From positions 13,313 to 77,312 of the forward strand of contig FJUW01000094.1 in assembly GCA_900074885.1 (NCBI GenBank): a stretch of DNA of 64,000 nucleotides, written 5' to 3'. Below are positions 1 through 12,748 of the stretch, one piece after another. Both the position numbers and the translations under genes were made by a program. Numbering within the stretch: the first letter of the stretch is position 1; the number at the start of each line of letters is the position of its first letter. Origin of the DNA: Rhynchosporium graminicola. Lineage: Eukaryota > Ascomycota > Leotiomycetes > Helotiales > Ploettnerulaceae. The notes below the pieces were generated by a model, which had not been told where the DNA came from, ran no database searches, and saw nothing but the letters and a program-made list of their open reading frames with translations.

Positions 1-411
1 ACTAGCGGCTATTCCTTCTATATAGGAAGCTACTTATTCTCTTAGAAGTCGAAGTTGCAATCGATTATAGCTCAGTCTACTATAGAAGCTGAATATATAG
101 CTATTAATTCGGCAGTTAAAGAAGCGGTCTATATAAGATAACTTCTTATCGAATTAGGCTATTACTTCTAAGAGAGGTTCCCGGTGTTTACTGATAATAA
201 TAGCGCTTTATTACTCTCTAAAAACCCTTAATTCCATGAGAGAACTAAGCATATAGCCGTAAAGTACTACTTTATAAGGGACCTAATTAATTAAGGTACT
301 ATAGATTTAATCTATATTAGTACTTTGAAGCAAAAGGCAGACGGGTTTACTAAAGCCCTAGATAGGCCTAAATTTAAGGAATTTATAAAACACCTTGAAC
401 TAGCTTATTAG
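1..411 (+). pseudogene. Copia-1 polyprotein, RNase H end (fragment)
   Basis: This is the C-terminal RNase H part of a Ty1/Copia polyprotein; the rest lies outside the window. Reading frame 1 gives the TSGYSFYIGSYLFS and IEAEYIAIN blocks typical of the Copia RNase H, then the tail ending near a GFTKALDRPKFKEF block. It is broken by stops at positions that are Gln, Trp or Arg codons in intact elements, which fits RIP. It is nearly the same as 51301-51711 of the full-length copy and shares several of its stop codons. The class is clear from the protein motifs; no function is left. Confidence 0.85.
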
Positions 412-591
412 AGCTAATAATTCAGATTATTATAAGAGAATTAGGTTTATATAACCTAGGAGGGTAGCTACGAGGTGGCATTTCCATTCCTTATTATATT
501 TCTTTTATAATAACCTAAGGGTAGTCGATTAGTGATTTACCTTATATAGTTCTGTTTCAAAACTGACTATAAGGCTCTGATTAAGGGGGCG

Positions 592-1059
592 TGTTAGATT
601 TATAACTAGTACCTTGGTCAGTTTTGCCTACACTGGCATATACACCCTGTACCTTGTTAGTACATAGTTTTAGTACCTGGTTCAGTATCTTGCCCATGTA
701 CCTTGTTGTACCTGGCACCTACACCCTGTACCTTGTCAATAGCCTGTACCCTGCATATTCTATTAGAGTTACCATGAAGGTTCTCGATAGAGTTTTACTA
801 CTCTCTAGTACGTATATCGTACTTCTAGAGGTTTCTACTGACGTACTACTAACGTAGTATGATTCTACAGTATACGTGTCTTCTTCTATGGAGTTCTGTA
901 TTACGTAGTATAGAATATTCTAGAGAGCTCATATAGCTATATAAATAGCTAGAATCTCTCCTGTAGTTAGCTCTCTTCAAGCAAACAAAGCAAGTCAAAT
1001 TGATTACTTATTATTCTGTTATTCTGACCTTCGGCCGATTTCCACCCTCAATTTTCACA
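592..1059 (+). repeat. Copia-1 3' LTR (468 bp)
   Basis: The LTR begins TGTTAGATTTATAAC and ends TTTTCACA, preceded by a purine-rich tract (AAGGGGGCG, about 583-591). It matches the LTRs of the complete element at 46168 and 51896 but lacks their internal tandem duplication of about 38 bp. A 77-codon open frame inside it (624-857) recurs in other LTR copies and is not a gene. The element's 5' part is outside the window, so no target-site duplication can be tested. Confidence 0.9.
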
Positions 1060-1620
1060 TATAGGACGCTTTATAAACTTAGCTTTTATCGAGAAATAGA
1101 ATATTCTTATTAATATTAACTTAAAACTATATTATCTTACTTTATTAGATAGAAAAAGCTCTAGAATATCGAGATAAGTCTATAGGAAGATAAGAGGAAT
1201 AAAAATAATCATCAATAGATATAAAGAAATACTCTACTTCGATATTATACTTACTAGATTATATAATATCGTATTAGGAATATTATTACTATATGACTAT
1301 AATCCTAATATAAACTAAGTAACTAAGAGGATTACGTTTAGTAATTACTAATATAAGCGTAGTTCACTAGCTAGTAAAAGAGAAGCTAGCGCTACCTTCT
1401 TAATAACAATACTAATAGACTCTAGCTAATTAAATCAAGTTCCTAGTTAGATAGAACTTAGGAATTATCTTAGCTAGATAGATAATATTTAAGAATAATT
1501 ACTTAAACTATATAAGAAGTTCTCGGAATTATTCGAGGATCTATAGGACAAAAGAGCTCTACTAGAGTATAAACCCTAGGATTATAAGATAAACTTTAAA
1601 AATAGATTTATATTTATTAT
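1060..1620 (+). pseudogene. Gypsy protease / RT-leader fragment
   Basis: The translated plus strand shows a retropepsin C-terminal block (YFDIILTRLYNIVLGI, then YDYNPNIN) and the linker that precedes reverse transcriptase in Ty3/Gypsy pol. The same stretch occurs in reverse complement at about 9490-10060 inside Gypsy-A, so this is a second, truncated copy. It stops abruptly at about 1620 where normal-composition DNA begins. Several in-frame stops make it a dead fragment. Confidence 0.75.
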
Positions 1621-1717
1621 GCAGTTGGTTTGATATTTCGAAACAGGATGGATGGCATACGGTTAGCTGTGATGCATAGGACCAAGACCTGAATTGATCC
1701 GCAGCGACGATATACAT

Positions 1718-2308
1718 TTATTTCACATGCTCTTCATCTGCTTGGGGATACCTCAAACGCGTGGCAGCCAGGGCATCTTGAAAAAAAGGAGGTTCTAGGT
1801 CCGCCGCCGATAGATCGGCGGCAGCCAAGCGATCCGAAATCGAGCTTTGGAAGCGTGACTGGACGGCCCCATTCTGAATCAGTTGGATCATTTTGTTGAG
1901 TTGCTTCCGTAATTTAGGATTTTCCCGGGTGTTCTTGGTGTTCTGCGCGGCGATAACCTGGTCGAGGTGGTCGAGATGAGTCAAGGACTGGGTTGCGGCA
2001 GATACAAATCTATCATTAGCCCGAAGTCTAAGCAGCTTCTCTTGGTCCGTAACACTGGTAGAGTGACTGTACAACAACGTTAGCAGATGATCAAAAACCG
2101 CCCGAGTATGATGACGATACGCTAACGCAGTTGCACAGTTCAAGATCGGATAAACACGAGCTGGAGCTCGATCGAAGCAATACCGAACAGAGAACAGCTT
2201 GTTGAGAGCATGCATCTGGGAGACGATTCTAGGATCGAGATACAGTGTACATGGAATGATAACCTTTGAAGCCTGGGATGCAACCCTTGCGGACCATGAT
2301 TTTGGCAT
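1718..2308 (-). CDS. orphan hypothetical protein (about 196 aa)
   Basis: This open frame lies in a 1.37-kb island (1626-2990) of ordinary base composition between RIP-degraded repeats. I do not recognise a family. The protein is mostly helical in character, with a charged stretch rich in Gln, Asn, Lys and Arg in the middle and an Ala/Asp/Leu-rich C-terminus. The first in-frame ATG is at 2308. An upstream exon at 2524-2469 (ATG to a GTAAGT donor, about 18 codons) could be spliced on: an acceptor AAG near 2290 keeps the frame, but the branch site is weak, so I left it out. It may be the shortened remnant of a longer gene cut by flanking repeats. No signal peptide or membrane segment is evident. 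Confidence 0.45.
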   Translation of the reverse strand: MPKSWSARVASQASKVIIPCTLYLDPRIVSQMHALNKLFSVRYCFDRAPARVYPILNCATALAYRHHTRAVFDHLLTLLYSHSTSVTDQEKLLRLRANDRFVSAATQSLTHLDHLDQVIAAQNTKNTRENPKLRKQLNKMIQLIQNGAVQSRFQSSISDRLAAADLSAADLEPPFFQDALAATRLRYPQADEEHVK

Positions 2309-2681
2309 GGCCACAACGATCGATACCAGACGACAAAACTCATTGATACCATTCTCACAGCGCTAAGAGCATGAAAAATTGATGGCGACGGGCCGTTGGG
2401 AATGTGGAGGGCAAATATGAATGACAAGACATTGGGATTGTGGCAGTAGGATTGGATTTATGACTTACTTTGGAGGAGGTTGCCTCATTTCACGCTGTCC
2501 AGCCTGTGAAGCCATTGTCTGCATCGTGTTAGTCAATAAGGTCTATTGACGTGACGGTAACGTCAAGTTGGCACGGCAGCGTGCTTGGGAACGAGGCGAT
2601 GAAGGAAGACTTAGTGACTGGAACGATGGAAGGGAAGTACTTACAGTAGTGGTCCAGAGAGTGGTGATGGGTGGTGAGGTT

Positions 2682-2796
2682 GGAGAAGAGAAAGAGGAGG
2701 AAGAGGAGAAAGAGGAGAAAGAGAAGGGAGGAGGGAGGAGGGAAATAGCGAGGGGAGAAGGAAGAGGAAGAGCAAGAAGAGAAATGAGAAGAAGGT
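2682..2796 (+). repeat. polypurine tract
   Basis: An uninterrupted run of 64 purines (2682-2745) is followed by 50 more bases with only a few pyrimidines. It sits upstream of the minus-strand orphan gene, so its pyrimidine strand is the coding-sense strand, as in CT-rich fungal promoters. Both strands keep open frames (Glu/Arg/Lys-rich or Ser/Pro/Leu-rich), which is what low-complexity sequence does by chance. Confidence 0.7.
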
Positions 2797-2990
2797 GGCG
2801 GACTTCGATTCAGGTATCGTCTATAGCAGAATAGCGCCAAGCCAATCAGCGAGGAAGGTGCAGCACTCTCGCTCCTGCCGTACAGGGCAATATGGCTTGG
2901 GCAGATCTGAATCGAATGGAAAGGAGCAAAAATCGATGAACGTGGAATATATGAATTAAGACCTGTCTCTTGCTTGTTAGAGTGATTAAT

Positions 2991-5553
2991 ATTGAAAGGA
3001 AGTCAGCAAGTAAAGCGTTAATAAATATTTTAATAATATTAAAGTACTTAATCTCTAGATAGAAGTATACTATAAGAGCTATTACTATTCGGAATAATGT
3101 TATATTAAGCGTACTAGCGTAAGTTAAGATAATCGTTACTTCGCTTTAAAGATCCCCTCTAACTACGATTCGAGAGCGATATCTTTTGATATATCTATCT
3201 TTATTAGGTTTATACTTAAAAACTTATATCAGAGGAACAAGTATTTATATTATATACCAGTTATATATTTTAGATTCATAGTAGTCTTATTTCTTTATAT
3301 TTCATATCTCTAGATCTATATCTTTAGAAAACTAAGCTTTTATTAGATAGTTCTTAAGATTATTAAATCTCTTTAGTTCTAGTAGAAGATCTATTAACTT
3401 TATTTTTAGAAGTTTAAGCTTTCTATTAATATTTAAAGATTAAGCTTCTAAAGTAATAGCTATTATTAAATTATCTAGTTTAAGTATCTTAAGTATTTTA
3501 AAAGATACTAAGATCACTTCGTATATTATTCTTAAGTTTAAATCACTTCTTATTATATCTATATACTAATTAAATATAAGTATAGAGATTTAAGGATCTA
3601 TTTATAGCTTAGGATCCTTTTAGGGTTTCTTATAAGAGAGATTACTCTTAACTTAAGTATATCGAGTTTCTTTACCTCTAATCTTTCGATAAGAGTTCTC
3701 TATATATCTAGAGCTTCTTATAGTATTTAAAATATTAAAGTACTATTTACTCTCTTTAGATACTTAAGCTTTTTGATAGCTTTATTCTTAGGTTTTAAAA
3801 GCTTCTTTTTGGAATTTGAGCTTTAAACTTATAATAATCTCTTAATAGAGTTATTAAAAGATCTAATCGAATCTATTTCTATATCTGACTTATTAGTCGA
3901 ATAATCGAGAATTACTAAGTACTCCTCCGGCGGAAGTTTATATAAGATTCGTACCTCGATCCTAGATAATCGAGGTATTATCGATATAAGTACTTCTTTA
4001 GTAACTTAATTAGAAGATATAAGTACTTCTTTAGTAATCTGATTATTTAAGAGATAAGTATATCGCTTATTCTTAATTTATATATTCCTTTCGCAGTCTA
4101 TAAGTAGTATTTCCTTACTTATAGCTAGCTCCCCTAAGCTCTATATTATACTTATTATAAGCTCTAGGATTAATATATAATAGCTTTACCCTATTATCTC
4201 TTTATTATATATATCTACTAATAGAGTAGCTTCCGGGGTTTAAAAGCTAGTAAAATTAAGCTAATCTCTAGAAGCGTTATTAGTTCTTTTTACCCCTAGA
4301 TTCTGACTCTCTCGAGTATTATAAGCTTCTGCGAAATAAACTAAGGGATTAAGAAGATCTTCTAATCTTCTTTTATTTAATCTAATCTCTAAAGAGACTT
4401 CTTTAGAGATATCTTCTAAAATACTATTAAGAAGCTTAGCTTAAATAAGTTAAATTTTACCTATCTTAATAAGGTCGCAGATTATTTAAGCTTCCTCTTT
4501 AGTAATTATAATTCTTTCCTCTAGAGAAGAGATATAGAATTTATCTTTATTAAAATATATAATCCGCGTAATAATAATCCTTTAGAGCGTAAGAACTTAG
4601 ATCTTATAGATATTAGAGATTATATAGCTTACTAAATACCTAATATAAGCTCTCGCTGAGATTTTAAACGCTCGATTTTCCTATCTTTTTATCCTTTTCT
4701 TTATTAATAAGTATACTTTATATCTATATATATAAATTAAGCTTTAATTTAGTCTGAAATCTATAGTTAGATATATAACAATAGCTAGATTATAAAATCA
4801 GAAATAGTTATAAAACTATCTATTATTCTCCTTAAGAGGTAATTTCTAATTATTCCCCTCTCTTAGGTAATCTATTAAATAGATAAATAGCAGCTAAAGC
4901 GCACTTAAGATCTAGGAAATCTAGAAGATTAGCTAATAGTTATATATAGATTCTTTTAGCTATTACTTCTAATCTTACTCTTTTAATTCTATTATTTACC
5001 TTTTATATATATACTAGTAAGAGCTCGATTTTAATTCCGAGCTTTAAATACTACTTCTAATAGCGTATGAATCCTTGAATTACTATAACTACCTTCTTCT
5101 GATTATATTTAAATCTATAGATAGTAAGGCTAAATTACCTTCTTACTTAAGCCTTAAAAGCTTTGAGATACTTAAAGATTTTATCATATTCCTTAGTTCT
5201 TAAAGTAAAGATAATAATTAGTTTATTATACTCGTATTTAATTAGAAGTAATTATAATCTTCTCTAGTATACTAAGAAGTCGAATAGATCCTATATTATC
5301 CTCTAAAATAGATAAAGGGATCTCCTTTCTAGTAGCTATCTGGAGATACTTTATAAATTATATATAACTATATAATACTTGTATTTATACTTTCATACTC
5401 CTTAAGCGTAGCTTATAAGCTTCCTAAGAGTATCTAGTATAAGATTACTAGCTCTTAGCTAGTATATCTTCTCAGAATCCTTTCTTTGATTACTTTTTAA
5501 GCTAATTTTATAATAAATCTCTTAATAGATAAATCTAGAGATAAGTATATCTA
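2991..5553. repeat. RIP-degraded AT-rich repeat, class not resolved
   Basis: About 2.5 kb of TpA-rich sequence with no open frame of useful length on either strand. It lies directly beside a solo LTR whose target-site duplication (ATCTA) joins it to the repeat at 5776, so the two were contiguous before the LTR element inserted. I could not recognise protease, RT or integrase motifs in it. Confidence 0.5.
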
Positions 5554-5770
5554 TATCACAGGGCGAATACAAAGTGTGTAGTATAAAAGCTCGTCTATAT
5601 TATAAGGAGAATTAACTAAGGAGGGAAGGGAGGAATAAGAGTTTCCCTTCGAAGAAAAGATAATACCGCGGCCGCTAGTAGTAGTAGCATTAGAACACGT
5701 ACGATAATACGTCAGGTACTAGCGTAGACGCCTCAGGCGTCAAGTATACTAACGGGTGCAACCTGTTACA
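5554..5770 (+). mobile_element. solo LTR, 217 bp, TSD ATCTA
   Basis: The unit begins TATCACAGGGCGAATAC (TG mutated to TA) and ends GTGCAACCTGTTACA. It is flanked by a perfect 5-bp duplication, ATCTA (5549-5553 and 5771-5775), as expected for integrase-mediated insertion followed by LTR-LTR recombination. A second copy lies in reverse complement at 15067. Its ends resemble the LTRs of the coding-free element at 12749, so the two belong to related families. It contains a NotI-like GCGGCCGC site, rare in this mutated DNA. Confidence 0.85.
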
Positions 5771-5775
5771 ATCTA

Positions 5776-6840
5776 TATAAAGTAGATTATTATACTTATT
5801 ATACTTAAAGGAGATAGTTATTTTAAAAGTAGATAATTTAAATATACTTTATATTTAAAGAATATAAGATTCTATTTTCGTTTAAGCTTCCGAATAACTA
5901 AGTAAGAGATCTATAGGATTCCTTCTTCTCCTTAGTATAAAATATAATCCAATCTATAATATTAGATCCCTAAGTCTAATAATTAAGCTTCTAAGATAAT
6001 ATTCATATAAAAACTATCTATTAATATAATATTAAAAAGCTTAAGGTTAAAGTACTTTCTATCTAGTTCTAAAAGGACCTCTTTTAATAGCTAGGTTCTG
6101 CGCTTACTAATAGGGATTTAAGAGGTTCTACTTTCTATATAATTATTAATCTCTAACTTAATAAAAGGTCCTTTAACTAAGAGATTATAATTATTAACTA
6201 AGTTAGTAGCTCTATAGTTATTAAAGAGAGTAGATTAAGGGAGAGGATAAGCTCTACTCCTAGCTAAATAGATCTTTAGTAATTCTATAAGCTTCTAATT
6301 ATTATCTTAGAAGAGTATTAAAACTAGTTCTACTTTCTTTTTATCTCGCTTTATATTCTTATCTAAGATATTCCCTAGATAGCTTAACTTATATTTAGAG
6401 TCTTCTAATACTTTAATAAGGAGATTATAAGTTACTTAAGGGATCAGTCGATCTACTCTAAAGCTAGTATAGACGTTTTCTATTTACTAGAGATAAAATA
6501 TTAGCGTATTACTAAAGTTACTTTAAAGTCTTAAGCTTTAATTACGATTAGACTACTATCTTTACTAATAGTATAGACTTATTCGCATATAATAAGCTAT
6601 AGTTTAGTATAATCTATTAGCTTCTAGAGATAAGTTTTTTCTTTTATATATAGATAGAAGTACTTAATACGTTCTAATCTACTAGTAGTAGCTTAGGATA
6701 AGCTAATATTAGTACTAACTCGAGATCTAAGTATTAAGAAAACGCTTTAACTTTTCCTTATATTACTTTAAAACTCCTAATATATATAATTGACTTAACT
6801 TATATAGAATTCCTTAGCGAGCTTCTTAAGGGTATATATA
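5776..6840 (-). repeat. 1.07-kb degraded repeat, copy 1
   Basis: This block is repeated at 23887-24955 in the same orientation, differing mostly by transitions. Its minus strand keeps a long frame with stops only at RIP-type codons, so it was once coding, but I do not recognise the product; blocks such as YNLLVKRYFIKLEI are shared by both copies. In copy 1 it adjoins the C-terminal end of Gypsy-A pol; in copy 2 it abuts a different sequence, so it may be an element of its own rather than the Gypsy-A 3' region. Confidence 0.55.
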
Positions 6841-7199
6841 AAAGTAAGTTAATTAGTTTAGTATATATCCTTAGAGCTAGTAATACTCTTAGTAATACTT
6901 TTTCTAATAAGGATATATAAAAGATTAGGAATATTTTCTTTATTATAACTAATAGCTAGAGTTTACTATTTAAAAGTCTTTTAACTTATTTAATTTTAAA
7001 TAGTCTTGGTTTCTTATAATCTAGCTTATTACTTAGTTTTTATATATTAATATTTTTCTATAAAAAGTAAACCTTATCCTTTTCTTATAATATTAGCTTC
7101 TAACTATAGTTCTTATATAGTAATATGCTTTTTTCTCTGCTATAAATCATAGTTCTTCTATAAGTTTCTTATATAAGTCCTAGATATTCCGGACTTAGA

Positions 7200-8250
7200 T
7201 ATAAGCTATATTATTATCTTTAACTATAATATTAAGCTCTTTATAAGTAATAAGTTTATAACTATAATCTATAAAGAATAATATAACTTTTATTATTTCT
7301 ATAGTCGAGCTATTATATACGAACTCTATAAGTAGTAATAGTTCTATCTAATTATTTTACTAATAATTAATATAATAATATAAGTATATTTTAACTATCT
7401 AATTTATTCTTTTATTCCCTCTATTAGTTTGAGAGTAAAAAGCTAGTAATAGTTTCCTTTTTATTCCTAGGAAACTAATTAAAGTATTTTAGAACTTTAA
7501 TATAAATAACTTATCTCGATCTAATACTATTTATTTAAGTACTTTATATTTAGAGATTATCTCCTTAAGATATACCTATATTAAGTATATAGCTATAAGA
7601 GTAGATAAGACTAGTATTAAGATTATGAATCTAATAAGTCTTTCTATAATAATAAGTATTATATTATAGCTAATTCCTATAACCAGGTCCTTCGATAGTA
7701 GTAATAGCCTTATAAAGTCCTATGAAATCGATTTCTAAGGTATTAGAGATATTAGTATTATAATTATCTACTTATAAAGTATATATTAAGAAGACTTATT
7801 CCTAATATAAGTATTATAGTTAGCTAGTACTTTCTTAATAACGCGTTAAAGTTCTTCTAACTAGTAATTTTATAAAATCCTTAGATATATTCTTTATATT
7901 CCTTAGTATCTATACGCGAGAAGCTTATATTATTCTTTAATATATATTTCCACTAAACCTAGTAATAGCTAAAGTTTTTTATTGACTTATATAATACTAT
8001 TTACGATTACGTTTCTTATAATAAGTTTCTTAATCTTATCTATAGATAGCTTATCTTTCTTCTAAGCTTCCTTTAAAGTATCATACTAAAGTTTCTTGAA
8101 TTTTGACTTAATTATAGCAACTTCTTACATATTAGTAATTATATCTTTATTATCTAACTATTAGAGTAAAATAGTCTAGTTATAGATCTTATTATTCTTA
8201 TAATCTAGTAATCTACTTAAAGTATCTACTTTAGTATTATTTTTCCCTTA
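7200..8250 (-). pseudogene. Gypsy-A integrase (mutated)
   Basis: The minus-strand translation shows the integrase core, with a block ending FLGIKKKLLLAFYSQTNRG (TAFHPQTDG in live elements), NRIN/IVKIYL and LLIEFVYNSS (LPLAEFAYNSS). A further C-terminal domain with NKLDYKKPRLFKIKQV follows at about 6850-7150. Upstream, the region before the integrase ends with a mutated form of the usual ADALSRRPD sequence near 8180-8230. Many stops replace Gln or Trp codons. It has no activity. Confidence 0.75.
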
Positions 8251-8689
8251 TAAATATTTAATAACTAAGTTAAAAGAGGCGAGTTCCTTAGACTATCGAG
8301 CTAATTAATAATTATCTAAGACTTTAATAGTTATAAAGGTTCAGAGATTCATATTATTAGTATAGATAATAATAGAGAACTTAGCTTCTTATAAGTATAT
8401 TTTCTAGTATTAAGTACTTTAATAATTACTATAAGTTCTTTCTTATAGATATTATAGTTCTATTTAGCTAGAGATATCTTATCTAATAAGTAGGCAACTA
8501 AGTATAATCGTCTTTCATTATCTTATAATAAGTATATTATATTAATATAAGTATTAAAAGTATCTAATAGCATTATACTTTCTTTTCCTTTATCGAAACT
8601 ATATAAGATTAGTAATTCTATAAATTATTTCTTAATTCGCTAGAAAGTTCCATATATTAGTTAGATTATATAAAGGGAATACTTTTTCT

Positions 8690-9500
8690 TATTAAGTTTA
8701 TAAGAAGTTCGATAATCTTAGAATACTCTCTAATAAACTATTAATAAAAGCTAGTGAAACTTAATTATAATTATATATTCTTGATATTCTTTAGAGATTG
8801 CTATTCCTCTATAGCTCTTATTTTCTCTAGATTAATACTAATCTCTCCGAGGCGAATAATATATCTTAGAAAAGTTACCTATTTAATTAAGAATTTATAT
8901 TTCGAAAACTTTAATCTAAAGTCTACTTTATATAAGGCTTCTATAACTTAAGTAATATAACTTTAATATATCTTAATACTTTCTAAGTATACTAGGGTAT
9001 TATCTAGATTTGTATATAATAGACTTCTTAATAGAATCCTTAAGAATATTATTATTCTATCTCTGATATATAACTAGAGTATTAGTTAAGCCGAATAGTA
9101 TTACTATATATTCCTTTAACCCTAAAAGTAATATAAAAGTAGTTTTCTATTTATATCTCTTCTTAATCCGGATTAAATTAAATACGTTTCATTAGTTTAA
9201 CTTAATATATATCTTTACTTTAGTTAGCTTATCTTATAAGTACTATATATTTAGTAAAAAGTTTATATCTCTTATAGTTTTACTATTAATTATCTGATAG
9301 TCTCTATAAGGTCTCCCCTTAAGATCTCTAGCTTTCTTAACTATTAGTATATCAATAGTATATAATAACTTAGATTTCCGAATCTATCCTTTCTTTATAC
9401 TTAACTCTCGATACTTCTTAAGCGTCTTTATAATATTATAATTATAATAGTAAAGTTTCTCTATAATAAGCATAAATATATTTTAAATTTTATCTTATAA
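8690..9500 (-). pseudogene. Gypsy-A reverse transcriptase (mutated)
   Basis: Translation of the minus strand gives the second half of a Gypsy RT: a YxDD-box remnant (LDNTLVYLESIK, near 9010) and the palm-thumb sequence VDFRLKFSKYKFL, followed by the connection motif FTSFY..FIREYSKIIE at the start of RNase H. The catalytic YxDD appears as LDN, so the second Asp is lost. Stops occur at former Gln and Trp codons. Confidence 0.8.
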
Positions 9501-9689
9501 TCTTAGAGTTTATACTCTAATAAAGCTCTTATATCCTATAGATCCTCGAATAATTTCGAGAACTTCTTATATAGTTCGAATAGCTATTCCTGAATATTAT
9601 CTATCTAGCTAAGATAATTCCTAGGCTCTATTTAACTAAGAACTCGACTTAACTAGTAAGAGTCTATTAGTATTATTATTAAGAAGGCG

Positions 9690-10060
9690 GCGCTAGCTTC
9701 TCTTTTATTAGCTAGTTATTTATACTTATATTAGTGATTACTAAATATAACCCTCTTAGTTACTTAGTCTACGCTAAGATTATAATTATATAGTTATAAT
9801 ATTCTTAATACGATATTATATTATCTAGTAAATATAATATCGAAATAAAGTATTTCTTTATATCTATTAATAACTATCTTTATTCCTCTTATTTTCTTAA
9901 AGATCTATCTATCTAATCCGGCGCTTTTTCTATCTAATAAGATAAGATAATATAGTTTTGAATTAATAGTAATAGAAATATTCTATTTCTTAATAAAAGC
10001 TAAGTTTATAAAGTATCTTAAAGCTCTTAAATTAATAAGGGCTTTTATCTTAAAGTTATC
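9690..10060 (-). pseudogene. Gypsy-A retropepsin (mutated)
   Basis: The minus strand encodes a retropepsin-like segment with YFDIIFTR and a VLG-type C-terminal motif. It is the same sequence as the truncated plus-strand copy at 1060-1620. The N-terminal D-S/T-G loop cannot be read with confidence because of mutations. Confidence 0.65.
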
Positions 10061-12109
10061 TATAATAACTAATAAGATTAACTATTCGGACTCTCTAGTA
10101 ATAATAATCTCTAAGTATAATAATTCTATTAAAGGATAATTATATACTTCTTTAGTAATTCTTCTTATTATTTTATCTAACTAAATCCTAAGGCTAAGTT
10201 CGTAAGTAATTAGAGTATAAGATATATAGTAATAGAGATGAGATTATCCTTAGATTAGATCTAATACTATTTTTTAATAAGTAGCTAGTTTTAATAGGTA
10301 TTATCTTCTCTACTAATAATACTTCTCTTCTATTTCTCTAATAATAACTTAAATATCTTTAATTCGAAGGAACTAATCTAATTATTCGAATTCTTTTAGT
10401 TTAAGCTCTTCTTCGAGGTTAGCTATATAATAATCTAGTCGTTCCTCGATATCCTTAGTATTAACTTAGAATATAATAGTAATAGTATTATAATAAGCTA
10501 TAATATAATCTATATCTAAGTTAAATATATTATAAGTTCAATAATATTCTATGAAGTTAGATTTAATTCTATTATAAGCTTATATTCTTCTTTTATTATT
10601 ATAATTTTAAAGAGTCTAGTTTTCATTATTATATAGAAAGTTATCAAATAAGTAGTTTCAATATTCTAGCTCTCTTTATCTTTATCTAGAAGTTTAATTT
10701 CTCTTCGAATTCTTCGCTAGATTTATAAGCTATAAAATCCTATGAATTCTATTCTATACTAGAAGCTTCTTAGTAATCTAGTTTTCTTTTAGCTAATCCG
10801 AATTCTCTCTTAGGTTTATTCTAAAGTTTCTCTTTTTATTTCTTCTTCTAAGAATAATTATAAATAAGATATCTTAGCTTACTTTATATATAATAGAGAT
10901 CTTTCTCTTTATATTTATCTTTCTTAGTTTAGCTATTAGATTTTCTCTTTACTTTATCTATTTCTATTAGATTATAATTATTTTATTTATTACTTAAGTA
11001 AAGCTAAAAGTCCCTCTAGTATTTATTATATTATTAAAGAAATTAAAGTTTTTAGAAGTAAATAGATATAAAGTATTCCTCTTTCTCTTTCGCTTATTCT
11101 TAGATATATTATTAATAATAATAGATAATTTAATTAAGTCTTCTAAGTTATCTGATTTATTAGTTCTAGAGAGCTTATTCTTAATATAATCCTTAAGGCT
11201 TTAGTAGTATTCAGCTCTTAATTTACTATTAATCTAATCTAATTATATAGAATTTTAATAGAACTTAGTAATATATTTATAAATAGATCCTTATTATCGA
11301 ATTCCGAGTAAGTACTTCTCGGCTTATTCTTTCTTATTAGAGTCTCCGAAGACTCCTTTAATAGTAGTAGTAAAGCTTATAATAGTTCGAAAGATAACTC
11401 GACTCTTCTTAGTTATAGTAATAGAATAAGCTCTAGTTAAGTATTAATTAACTAAGTAATTACTTAAAGCTAGTTCGATCTAGTAAGCTATAGTATTATA
11501 AAGGAATAAAGTAATCTATAAGACTTTAAATAAGTCTACTTCGAACTTATCTTTATTAAAAGTAAGATATATTTAATACTAAAGAAAAAAGTATCTTAAG
11601 TTATTATAGTTTTTATAATAAGTATTAAGTAAGTTAACTCAAAGTAAAGTAATCTTATTAGTTTACTTTATCTTACTAACTTAGGAGCTTTCTCTTATAA
11701 CTTATCTTTCTTTAGGAGTTATTTCGTTCTTACTAGCGATATTTCAAATAAGGCACTTAAAGTATAATATTCCTAGTTCTAACTAGTACGCGATATATAA
11801 GCTCGTTAGTTAGTATTAGCTATAAAGTAAAGTAAATAAGAAGTTTAGTTCTTAATTAGTATTAATTATTATATAAATTTAGGTATAAAACTCTTCTCTA
11901 ATAGCAGAAGTGCTAATCTTATATAGAACTTTCATTCTCTTAGAAGTCTCTTCTCTTTAGAGTCCTCTATCTTTAGAGTCCTCTATATTAGAGTCTAACT
12001 CTTATCTCTAGACTCCTGCTAAGCTAGACTTTATTACGTGACTTAAGCCTAAGGAATCCTTACTAACTAACTATTCTTATAATTACTACTTCTATATAAT
12101 AAGAAGATT

Positions 12110-12748
12110 TCTAAGCTGCCCATCTTTACTAGCTTACGTAATCCAAGCGGTATACGCAACCTCAAAACGTGATATAGGACTTAAAGATATAAGAATAATA
12201 GAAATAAGATAATAGATCTCAGGTTTTATTACTATTGGACTACTTAGATCTTAGGATTAATATAGAATTAGCTAAATATTTTATCGATTAGATAATTTAT
12301 ATATACATAATATCCTTAGGTCCCGAAATACTATTAGAACTCCTATATAACTCCTTTAACTTATTCGAGAAATTATACTAATCTAATTAAGAATTATTCT
12401 CTAATAAATAGAATACATTAGAAAATAGCTATATTATTAGTAATAGCGTACTACTTTATACTAGTTATCTATATATATAACGCTATATTCTATTATATAT
12501 CTATTTAATTAGTAAAGTTTATACCTAAGTTTCCTCTACTTATCTAAATACTTATAAGACTACTGGATTAATCTCTACTTATTACTATTAAAAAGGACTT
12601 ATATCGAACGTGAAATAATATACTTGTAATTACTACTCTTACTAGTATTCTTATTCGAAGTAAATAAAATAATAAGGATTCCTCTACTTATTACTAGTAC
12701 TTAGCCATCTTATATAGTACTTAGCTATAGATTTTAAGGATTTCCTAC
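12110..12748 (+). pseudogene. Gypsy-B RNase H / integrase N-part
   Basis: The plus strand reads through the end of an RNase H/integrase linker into the start of an integrase core (LAIDFKDF, near 12723-12745), where D-x-D/K-x-F carries the first catalytic Asp. The frame is cut at exactly 12748 by the coding-free LTR element and resumes at 14287. Internal stops are of the RIP type. Confidence 0.65.

Larger units (their letters stand above)
6840..12110 (-). mobile_element. Gypsy-A: RIP-degraded Ty3/Gypsy element
   Basis: The minus strand encodes, in order, a presumed gag region (about 10300-11980), retropepsin (about 9690-10060), reverse transcriptase (about 8690-9500), RNase H and an integrase ending in a FYISLLE-type C-terminus near 6850. 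The protease-integrase order with RT before integrase defines Ty3/Gypsy. Every domain is broken by stops of the Gln/Trp/Arg type. I could not find a matching LTR pair, so both ends are approximate. Confidence 0.7.

Noticed and set aside
624..857. 77-codon open frame, repeated at 26365-26592 (minus), 46238-46471 and 51966-52199
   Set aside because: It lies inside the Copia-1 LTR in every case. Its conservation reflects the LTR copies, and its composition is not protein-like.
2568..2834. Glu/Arg-rich and opposite Ser/Pro-rich frames at the polypurine tract
   Set aside because: Low-complexity purine sequence keeps frames open by chance on both strands.
8754..8951. Open plus-strand frame in Gypsy-A
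   Set aside because: It is antisense to the RT region; AT-rich, Ile/Tyr/Leu-rich translation without motifs.
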